Source: a virus
IMG/VR virus record: IMGVR_UViG_3300044987_002605
Coordinates: 1-40,979 of that record
DNA length: 40,979 nt
Reading direction: 5' to 3' (one strand)
Numbering within the stretch: the first letter of the stretch is position 1; every line of letters starts with the position of its first letter. Both the position numbers and the translations under genes were made by a program. This document shows positions 34,636-40,979 of this stretch, one piece after another. A model generated the notes under the pieces. That model searched no databases and was not told where the DNA came from. It saw only the letters and a list, made by a program, of their open reading frames with translations.

Positions 34636-35361
34636 CTAGACCAGTACGTCAGCCTTCGCGGCGGCTACGAACTGTTCGGGGGTGTAGCGTCCGTCCCCGC
34701 GCACCAGGGCGGCCCCGGTGAGCATGGCGGCCGAGTTGGTTACCCGGATGGCCACGTGGCAGAAGCCGTTGACCTTGTCCAGGAACTGGGCATCGCATTC
34801 CACGTACCCTACGGCGCGGGCCGTGGAGGGAACGCCAACGTCCCCGGCTCCGGCGGCCAGGTCGATCGATATGTCTCCCGGTTCGTCGGCGGTGAGGGTG
34901 AGTACCCCGGCATTCGCGGCGGCACGCACACCAGGCACTCCGAGAGTGGCATGGTTGATCTTTGCCGCGAGGTTTGCCGTCGATGCGGTTGCATCGGCAC
35001 CGATCGCGTAGGTGCGGGAGGTCGGGACGTCGGCGGCGGCGGCGGTGAACACCAGTCCGTTGATGGTGTAGATATCGCCGGCCACATGGACAGCACCACT
35101 TGTAAGCAGCGCGGCCGCGACCTTGGCATTGGCCGTGATGGTTGCGGCGTTGTTGGTCACAACCTTTGCACCGGTACCCTGGGCGTCCTGTGCCTGCATT
35201 ACCTGCAGTACCGACGTAGCCGCGGCGGCCATGGCTCCCAGCTCGACGATGAACAGGGCCTTGCGGTGCCTCGCCATCCCGAAATATTCGCCCGTTCCCG
35301 CGCCGTTAAGGCTTATCGGGGTAAGGGCGGTATCGATCTTGAGTCTTTCGCTCAATCTCAT
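34636..35361 (-). CDS. Structural (possible head decoration/stabiliser) protein
   Basis: 241 aa, Ala/Thr/Val-rich: MRLSERLKIDTALTPISLNG, HRKALFIVELGAMAAAATSV, then a beta domain with DIYTINGLVFTAAAADVPTS and a repeat-like NAGVLTLTADEPGDISIDLA, ending FVAAAKADVLV. Position right after the major capsid gene and composition suggest a capsid accessory protein. It ends in TAG, showing TAG is a working stop in this genome. Confidence 0.6.
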   Translation of the reverse strand: MRLSERLKIDTALTPISLNGAGTGEYFGMARHRKALFIVELGAMAAAATSVLQVMQAQDAQGTGAKVVTNNAATITANAKVAAALLTSGAVHVAGDIYTINGLVFTAAAADVPTSRTYAIGADATASTANLAAKINHATLGVPGVRAAANAGVLTLTADEPGDISIDLAAGAGDVGVPSTARAVGYVECDAQFLDKVNGFCHVAIRVTNSAAMLTGAALVRGDGRYTPEQFVAAAKADVLV

Positions 35362-35386
35362 TGTTTCAGTCTCCTCTCGTAGTGAT

Positions 35387-35408
35387 GGCGGGAGCTTGCG
35401 CCCCCGCC
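35387..35408. terminator. Hairpin after the major capsid gene
   Basis: GGCGGG and CCCGCC pair around a 10-base loop in the 54-base gap downstream of the capsid gene. No U-tract. It may stabilise the capsid message or attenuate downstream reading. Confidence 0.3.
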
Positions 35409-35415
35409 GGGGCGG

Positions 35416-36645
35416 TTACTGCAGGACCACGAACGGGGATACCTGGGTGACTCCGTCACGCTGCAGGAGCGGGGAGGTAAGCCAGGGCTGGCCGTCGACG
35501 TTCCAGAACGCCTTGATGATGGTCCGGTTCGAGGTGAAGAGCGGGTGCTCGGACGCCTGGACGCTGATGCCCGATCCGTCCTTGACCAGGTAGTAGTCAA
35601 GGTCGATAAGCACCAGGTCGCCTTGCGTTCCCAGCGCCGGGCTCTGGTCGTTGATCAGGAGCGGGAATCCAAGGAGGGTTCCCGGAGCACCTTCACGGGC
35701 GCTCGGCTGCCAGATCAGGTTGTTGCCCGCGTCGACCATGGTCATCAGCTGGGGCAGACAGGTCTGGGAGGCTACCCACACGAGGGATCCACCGAACTTG
35801 GCCATGGAGTACATGGCGACGATATCGGTGTAGGCGATCGCGTTCGCGCCGGCTCGGGCGCGGTTGAGGGTGGAGGGATGGCCAATGATGCCCAGGGGCT
35901 TGCCGATACCGTCGCCACGGAAGAACACGTCTTCCTCGGCTCCCTGTATCGCCTTGCGCAACAGGCTGGTGGCCAGAGCGCCGGCGGCTGCGGAGTTCCG
36001 CAGGAGCTTGTCGGTGAGGACGATGTGGGCCGCGACTTCCTGGGGTTCCAGGCGGATTTCGCGGAAGGTGGGATCCGGGGATTGCGGTTTCAGGCCGCCT
36101 TCGGCGATCCACTGCACCACGACGCCGGAGTAGACGCCCAGCACGCCGCCCTGGTCAAGGGCGGGGATGGTGATGGCCGCGTCGGGGGGAGACCCGGCGG
36201 GTATGACCTGGGCGCGGGGCCGGAAAATCGCGGCTCCGGGCTCGACCATGCGGATGGCATCGGAGTGCTGTTCGGGTACCAGGAAGCCGCCAGCGCCGCC
36301 GACACCCATGGACATGTCACGCTTCTCGCCCCGCTCGGAGGGTGATCTGCGCTGCAGGGCCGGGTCGGTGGGATTCCAGCGGATGGTCTGGAGGAAGTCG
36401 CCGAACTCCCGGATCTCGTTGGGGCCGGGTTCCCTGGTGGATGTCTGTTCCATCTCGACACCCTGGAGGCGTTCCTCGCGTTCGATTTCCGCGTTGCGGT
36501 TGTCGACTTCGGACATCAGGGCGGTATAGGACGCCTGCTCTTCGGTGGAAAGCGATCGGCTTTCGGCCTTCGCTTTTTCGTGGATGGCGCGGGCCTCGTC
36601 AAGTTTTACCTTGAGGGCGCGCCTGAGTTCCATGATGTTAACCAT
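35416..36645 (-). CDS. Major capsid protein, HK97 fold
   Basis: 409 aa from ATG 36645 (AAAGGAA site; the longer reading lacks one). Residues 1-90 are a charged coiled coil (LRRALKVKLDEARAIHEKAK, EEQASYTALMSEVDNRNAEI), the delta/scaffold domain removed by the protease. The capsid fold follows: GGFLVPEQHSDAIRMVE, VIPAGSPPDAAITIPALDQG, KLLRNSAAAGALATSLLRKA, FFRGDGIGKPLGIIG, VASQTCLPQLMTM, LLGFPLLINDQSPALG. Motif order is that of HK97 gp5-family proteins. Confidence 0.93.
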   Translation of the reverse strand: MVNIMELRRALKVKLDEARAIHEKAKAESRSLSTEEQASYTALMSEVDNRNAEIEREERLQGVEMEQTSTREPGPNEIREFGDFLQTIRWNPTDPALQRRSPSERGEKRDMSMGVGGAGGFLVPEQHSDAIRMVEPGAAIFRPRAQVIPAGSPPDAAITIPALDQGGVLGVYSGVVVQWIAEGGLKPQSPDPTFREIRLEPQEVAAHIVLTDKLLRNSAAAGALATSLLRKAIQGAEEDVFFRGDGIGKPLGIIGHPSTLNRARAGANAIAYTDIVAMYSMAKFGGSLVWVASQTCLPQLMTMVDAGNNLIWQPSAREGAPGTLLGFPLLINDQSPALGTQGDLVLIDLDYYLVKDGSGISVQASEHPLFTSNRTIIKAFWNVDGQPWLTSPLLQRDGVTQVSPFVVLQ

Positions 36646-37297
36646 GTGTGTTTCCTTTCTCTCGGAGTTGGATGTCGCGTTCGCGCGTTTCGATCTCAAG
36701 ATCGATCCGTGCCCTATCGGATTCAGCCTCGTCCGCCTGGCTCACGGCTGGTTCCTGCCTTGTCTTTCCGCTGTAGGCGATTTCCTTGCTGCGCGCCTGG
36801 ATCTCCGTGCCTTCGTAGGCCGGATACGCTACAGGCGAGTAGTCAAATATTTCCCCGAATTCGGTGATCTCCCGAACGTCGATGTCGATCCCGTCGACCT
36901 TCTCGATGTCCCAGCGCTGCCCGTTTGGGGCGACATCGAAGGCGAAGGACATCTTGTCTATCGTGCCCGTCTGCACCGCTTCGAATCCGTCGCGGCCCCA
37001 CCTGGTCTTGGACACGTCAGCGATGATCTTGACGCCGTGGTCGTCCTCGGTTACCGTCAGGGTTCCGTTGCTTCGTCGGGCCATGGGCTGGTCGCGCATG
37101 TGGTTCCACAGGACGAGTTCGTTCGACCTGGTGAGCGCGTTCTTCGCCGCGCCGCGGGCAATCGTTTCTTTCCAGCATCCATACATGACGCAGGGCTGGT
37201 CGTAGACGATCGGGTACCCTTCAATGATCATGGCTCCGTCCTCGCGCTTTTCAGAGCGGAGTTCCTTCATTTCGAAATATCTGCGTTCGGCGTTCAT
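36638..37297 (-). CDS. HK97-family prohead protease
   Basis: 219 aa with U35-type features: IIEGYPIVYDQPC, ELVLWNHMRDQPMARRSNG (catalytic His), then TIDKMSFAFDV (catalytic Ser), and YSPVAYPAYEGTEI. It cleaves the scaffold part of the capsid protein during maturation. The C-terminal Arg/Glu-rich helix (EIETRERDIQLREKG) is likely self-processed. Overlaps the portal stop by ATGA and the capsid start by 8 bases. Confidence 0.92.
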   Translation of the reverse strand: MNAERRYFEMKELRSEKREDGAMIIEGYPIVYDQPCVMYGCWKETIARGAAKNALTRSNELVLWNHMRDQPMARRSNGTLTVTEDDHGVKIIADVSKTRWGRDGFEAVQTGTIDKMSFAFDVAPNGQRWDIEKVDGIDIDVREITEFGEIFDYSPVAYPAYEGTEIQARSKEIAYSGKTRQEPAVSQADEAESDRARIDLEIETRERDIQLREKGNTHG

Positions 37298-38922
37298 ATC
37301 ATGCCTCCGGTAAAATGGGCTGCCATTTCTGTGGCCCGTGCGCTCCGTGTTTCGTCGAAGCGCGCCTGGAGCGCTTCGGCTCCGGCATCCGCGACGCTGT
37401 CAATTTCCTGGTATCTTGATTGGGCGTATTTTTCTGAATAATCCAAAATGAAGTCTGGTTCCCAGCCTGATACCAAAGCTGCCGGGTTTAGCTGGCTTAC
37501 GACAAAGTCGCGGTGCTCCATGTAGAATCCGGCGAGCCATGAGCGAAGGGCGGCAGGTGCAAGCTTGCGGGCCTGGCGCATGACGTCGGCCTCTTCCCTG
37601 CGCAGGATTCTTTTGGCCGCGTCCAGATAAAGCGGGGCAAGGCTGCGTGCGCTGTCTTTTGCCGTACCTTCTTTCGGGGTTGCGTCCGTGCCTTCGTCCT
37701 GGTTGTCATCCTGCATCTTGGTGGCGTCGGTCATATTCAGGGGCGTGACGTAGATATCACCGCCGTCGATGGGATTCATGTTTTCCAGCTCACGGACATC
37801 GTTCACGCTGAGCCAGCCCCACTGGCGTCCCACCGCGTAGGAGCCGTAGCGGCTCTTGATGTCACCGCGCAAAAGCCCGTCAACCGCGAATTCAGGGAAG
37901 TAATCCCGGCGGTCCTTGGGATCGATGAGCTTCGCGCTGGTTTCCTGTTCCCATGCGACCAGGTAGGGACGCATGGTGTACACCACAAACCCGATTCCCT
38001 GCTGCTCGACTCCGGTTCCCCAGGAGCTGGTCTTTTCGGTATCGCCGATCATGTGGGGAGGGACGCCGTACAGGCGTGCGATATCGGCAACCTGGAACTT
38101 GCGGGTTTCCAGGAATTGGGCTTCTTCCGGAGCGATGCCCACTTTCGTGAACTTCATTCCTTCTTCCAGAAGCATCAGCCGGTGTGCCTTTCCCAGTCCC
38201 TCATACTTTTCGTTGAGGCTTTCTTTCAGCCGGGCGTGGGCTTCGGGTGAAAGTTTCTGCGGATGCTCGGCCACGCCGCCGGGGTTGAGTCCGTTTCCGA
38301 AGAAGCTTGCTCCAAAGGTCTCGGCCGCGATGGAAAGCCCTATCGCTTCCCGCGCCATGCCTATGGGTGAAAGCCCTTTCAATCCGTCAAGGCTCAGTCC
38401 CATGATGTGCCACACCTGGTATGGCGGAAGCTTCTTGGTCGTTCCGTCGGGGAGTTTTATTTCGTAGAACAATTCCCGCTTTTCCAGCGTCCGCGAAGGT
38501 GTGCACAGCCAGGCCGGTATCGGCCACAGGGCCACCGGTTCGCCGAATCGGTCAAACTCGATTTCCGCGTAGCCGTTTCCCCACAGGCAAAGGTGGGACA
38601 TGATCAGGGACCTGAACTGGAAACTGGTCTGTTCGCTGTTCGGACTGTCGTGCAGGATCCTGTACATCCGGTGGTCTGCGGCCCGCTCCTTTCCGCGCGG
38701 TTTAAGTCGGCGGTACAGGTGCAGCGGCAAGGAAGCCAGTGTCCAGGACAGGATGCGTACGCAGGCAAATACGGCGGTTACCCGCATGGCGCTTTCTTCC
38801 GTGACGGTTACCCCGGATGCTACCGGGAAATACGATGATGAGCGCGGCAGGCCGGTGTCCTTGTCCAGCCAGGTAATGAATCGGTTGCGTATTTCCTTGA
38901 TCAAAAACCGGGGAATGTTCAT
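37294..38922 (-). CDS. Portal protein (HK97 family)
   Basis: 542 aa. Typical portal landmarks: VTEESAMRVTAVFACVRILS, LASLPLHLYRR, MYRILHDSPNSEQTSFQFRS, LWGNGYAEIEFD, YQVWHIMGLSLDGLKGLSPI, FFGNGLNPGGVAEHP, VADIARLYGVPPHMIGD and TSSWGTGVEQQGIGFVVYT. The C-terminal part is longer than usual, with helices (AAKRILRREEADVMRQARKL) and probably forms the crown. It is the DNA gate and head vertex. Overlaps TerL by ATGA. Confidence 0.93.
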   Translation of the reverse strand: MNIPRFLIKEIRNRFITWLDKDTGLPRSSSYFPVASGVTVTEESAMRVTAVFACVRILSWTLASLPLHLYRRLKPRGKERAADHRMYRILHDSPNSEQTSFQFRSLIMSHLCLWGNGYAEIEFDRFGEPVALWPIPAWLCTPSRTLEKRELFYEIKLPDGTTKKLPPYQVWHIMGLSLDGLKGLSPIGMAREAIGLSIAAETFGASFFGNGLNPGGVAEHPQKLSPEAHARLKESLNEKYEGLGKAHRLMLLEEGMKFTKVGIAPEEAQFLETRKFQVADIARLYGVPPHMIGDTEKTSSWGTGVEQQGIGFVVYTMRPYLVAWEQETSAKLIDPKDRRDYFPEFAVDGLLRGDIKSRYGSYAVGRQWGWLSVNDVRELENMNPIDGGDIYVTPLNMTDATKMQDDNQDEGTDATPKEGTAKDSARSLAPLYLDAAKRILRREEADVMRQARKLAPAALRSWLAGFYMEHRDFVVSQLNPAALVSGWEPDFILDYSEKYAQSRYQEIDSVADAGAEALQARFDETRSARATEMAAHFTGGMI

Positions 38923-40463
38923 AAGGCTATAACCCCCCGCTCTTCGTAGACCGACGCGCCGTTATCACCCGAATGGCGGATGCTCCGGTCAAGGGCCATG
39001 ATCAGGGCAACCATGCCGTCAATGCGCTCGGTGCTTTTTTCCTTGTCCGGTTTCAGGTTGCCCGCAGGGTCCTTGCGCACGACCATGTTGTCAGCCATCC
39101 ATTCCAGCACCGGGTTTCCGTTGTGCCGGAGCTTGTGGCCAAGGACGAGGGTCAGCAATTCCTTGGTGGGTGCGGACATCGAGATGAATCCCTGGCCGAA
39201 AGGAACCATCGTCGCGCCGTCGTCGACCAGATCCTGGACGAGTTGCGAGGCGTTCCACCGGTCGTAGGCGATTTCAAGGAGCTGGTATTTCTGTCCAAGG
39301 TCGATTATTTTCTGCCGTATAGCCTTGTAGTCGATGACGTTCCCGGGTGTGGCATACATGTATCCCTGGTCAACCCACGTTTCGTAGGGAACTCCGTCAC
39401 GTTTTGCCCGCTCCCTCATGGAGTCTTCCGGTATCCAGAAATGCGGAACGACGTCAACGAAGCCGTCATCGGTCGATCGGACCATGAGGAACGCGGCAAT
39501 ATCGGTGGTGGACGCCAGGTCAAGCCCGCAGTAGAATTCCTCGCCGTCGTAATCAAGGTCTTCCATGGGCGGGCAGGCGTCCCAGTGTTTCATGGGGATG
39601 AACCGCGATTCCTGCTTTACCCACTGGTTAAGGTGGAGCTGCCGGAAGGTGTTCTCAAGGGCCGGCGTCTGCTGGGCCATGGCGCAGTCCTCGCGCACGC
39701 TTTCCAGGCTGAGGGTCTGCCCGATGGATGGGTTGCATTTCTTCCAGGTTGATTCCGCCGTCCAGTCGTCCTCGTCGTCAGCGTAGTAGAGGATCGGGAG
39801 GAAGCTGGGATCCTCGACAATGCCGTCGCGTACCTTGCGCGCGTAGTCGTGGATCTCCCAGCAGATGGAATGCCGGTCGTATCCTGCGGTGGTTATGGAA
39901 AAATAGACCGGCTGACGCCTTGCGGCTCCGGATCCCATGGTGAGTACGTCCCATAATTCTCGGTTAGGCTGAGCATGAAGCTCATCGAAGATGACACCGT
40001 GGGTATTGAATCCGTGTTTGGTGTGGGCGTCGGCCGACAGGACGCGGTAGAATCCGCCGTTGTTGTGGAAAATGCGCTTGGTCGAATCTATGATCTTGCA
40101 GCGCTTGGAGAGGGCGGGAGAATTCCGCACCATGTCGGCGGCTACGTTGAATACGATTGACGCCTGATCCCTGTCAGCCGCGGCCGAATAGATTTCAGCA
40201 CCCTGTTCGTTGTCGGCGAAAAGCAGCTTGAGCGCAATTCCTGCGGCCAGCTCGGATTTTCCGTTCTTCTTCGGGATCTCGACATACACGCGCTTGTATT
40301 TCCGTGAACCGTCCTCGTTGACGGTTCCGAAAAGCCTTCCTATCACTTCCTGCTGCCAGGGCAACAGGTCAAACGGCACGCCAGCCCAGCGTCCCTTGGT
40401 GTGCTTCAGATAACGGGGGAACCAATCTATGGCGCGCTGTGCTACAGCCTGGTCATACCCCAT
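38919..40463 (-). CDS. terL: Terminase large subunit
   Basis: 514 aa from ATG 40463, which overlaps the TerS stop by one base (TGATG); the frame is open further upstream but that part lies across terS. Walker A-like RVYVEIPKKNGKSE near residues 59-71, Walker B GVIFDELHAQP near 156-166, then the nuclease domain with FYCGLDLASTTDIAAFL (first metal Asp), LLEIAYDRWNASQLVQDL, and RIDGMVALIMAL (last Asp). This is the Terminase_1/HK97-type motor that packages DNA and cuts it. Confidence 0.95.
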   Translation of the reverse strand: MGYDQAVAQRAIDWFPRYLKHTKGRWAGVPFDLLPWQQEVIGRLFGTVNEDGSRKYKRVYVEIPKKNGKSELAAGIALKLLFADNEQGAEIYSAAADRDQASIVFNVAADMVRNSPALSKRCKIIDSTKRIFHNNGGFYRVLSADAHTKHGFNTHGVIFDELHAQPNRELWDVLTMGSGAARRQPVYFSITTAGYDRHSICWEIHDYARKVRDGIVEDPSFLPILYYADDEDDWTAESTWKKCNPSIGQTLSLESVREDCAMAQQTPALENTFRQLHLNQWVKQESRFIPMKHWDACPPMEDLDYDGEEFYCGLDLASTTDIAAFLMVRSTDDGFVDVVPHFWIPEDSMRERAKRDGVPYETWVDQGYMYATPGNVIDYKAIRQKIIDLGQKYQLLEIAYDRWNASQLVQDLVDDGATMVPFGQGFISMSAPTKELLTLVLGHKLRHNGNPVLEWMADNMVVRKDPAGNLKPDKEKSTERIDGMVALIMALDRSIRHSGDNGASVYEERGVIAL

Positions 40464-40915
40464 CAGTCTAGATCCTCTCCGTCCCCATCCCCCGCATCCG
40501 GCAGCTGGATTCGTCCACGCGACGAAGGAGTAAAACCGAACTGGATAGAAAAATCCTTGATCAGCTTCATGGCTGTATTCGAAATGGCTATTTCCGGCCG
40601 AGCCATCAGATACCCGTTCGGCGACATGAAGGTAAGACCCTCGTCTTTCAGGATCCGCTGCGAGGCAATGAACTGCGAGTAGGCCGCACAGTAGCAGGCA
40701 AACGCGGCGAAGTCCGCCGAAGTCATGAGCCCGAGCCGCACGATTTCCGGACCTATTCTTTTCCATTCCCGCCTGGCGTTTTTGTCCAGGGAGGATGGGC
40801 AAGGCGGTAGTATCGGTTTGAAGTGGGGTGTTTCCGTTTTTATTTTCCGGTGTCCCGGATTCCCCTCGGCTTTTACAAGCTCGATGGGCCGGGGGGCTGG
40901 TCCTCGTAAACCCAT
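40463..40915 (-). CDS. terS: Terminase small subunit, P27 family
   Basis: 150 aa. The opening MGLRGPAPRPIELVKAEGNP is the P27-family hallmark, followed by LDKNARREWKRIGPEIVRLG, LMTSADFAAFACYCAAYSQF and a C-terminal segment FTPSSRGRIQLPDAGDGDGE. It recognises the packaging site and directs TerL. Directly upstream across the window ends lies the HNH gene, the usual partner. Confidence 0.92.
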   Translation of the reverse strand: MGLRGPAPRPIELVKAEGNPGHRKIKTETPHFKPILPPCPSSLDKNARREWKRIGPEIVRLGLMTSADFAAFACYCAAYSQFIASQRILKDEGLTFMSPNGYLMARPEIAISNTAMKLIKDFSIQFGFTPSSRGRIQLPDAGDGDGEDLD

Positions 40916-40979
40916 GCACTAGAACCCCCCCCCTGAAAACTCGCGGTCACTAATGAGAGCCCAACACGCACGGTATGTC
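40916..40979. other. Terminal stretch joining to position 1; candidate cos/packaging region
   Basis: The last 64 bases plus the first 44 form a 108-base gap between HNH and terS on the circle. It contains a run of ten C's at about 40924-40933 and a run of six near position 31. The last seven bases (GTATGTC) equal the first seven. HNH-terS intergenic DNA is where cos lies in related HK97-type phages. No cos can be pinned down here. Confidence 0.45.

Overview
The window reads as the complete genome of a temperate, tailed, siphovirus-like phage (or an excised or circularised prophage), moderately GC-rich by eye. The strongest sign of completeness is that the two ends join functionally. The leftmost gene is an HNH endonuclease read leftwards off the left edge, and the rightmost gene is a P27-type small terminase read leftwards from the right edge. 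Across the junction this gives the standard HK97-type order HNH, TerS, TerL, portal, protease, major capsid. The last 7 bases also repeat the first 7. The host cannot be fixed from the sequence. A lipoprotein moron, spanin-like genes and a secreted lytic transglycosylase suggest a diderm (Gram-negative-type) host.

Layout. Nearly everything is on the minus strand and forms two polycistrons that run into each other on the circle. The early block runs from a divergent control region near 12.2 kb down to 0.8 kb. It holds small early proteins, a MazG-like pyrophosphohydrolase, a DUF1064 nuclease-like protein, a secreted protein, a structured non-coding stretch with tRNA-like elements (7.5-8.2 kb), a BRO-N antirepressor, a DUF4406 protein, a replication initiator with two palindromic repeats inside its gene, a YopX-like protein, a C5-cytosine methyltransferase and a lytic transglycosylase. 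Two tiny helix-turn-helix proteins face the other way at 0.5-0.8 kb. The late block runs from HNH/TerS/TerL (right end) through capsid, connector, tail tube, a frameshifted chaperone pair, tape measure, tail hub, a LamG-like fibre and a lysis cassette (membrane protein, holin, M15 endolysin, overlapping spanin-like pair) to further appendage proteins at 17.7 kb.

The 12.2-17.7 kb segment is the lysogeny and accessory region. It has an XRE repressor on the plus strand with two TTCACGTGTTT operators, a second small HTH gene with its own promoter and operator, a zinc-ribbon membrane protein and a lipoprotein, and a tyrosine integrase. Upstream of the integrase is a repeat-rich intergenic region, probably attP or integrase control. 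A promoter with a perfect 16-bp palindrome between its -35 and -10 boxes then drives an accessory block containing an RHH-like and an AP2-domain protein.

Almost all minus-strand junctions are ATGA stop/start overlaps, and this was used to choose many starts and to find several genes under 60 codons. The observations most worth a second look are the tRNA-like cluster, the dual-frame spanin region, the tail hub ending in six propeller-like repeats, the palindromic promoter with its apparently leaderless upstream ORF, and the HTH gene whose strong Shine-Dalgarno leads into a TTG start followed by TAG at codon 4.
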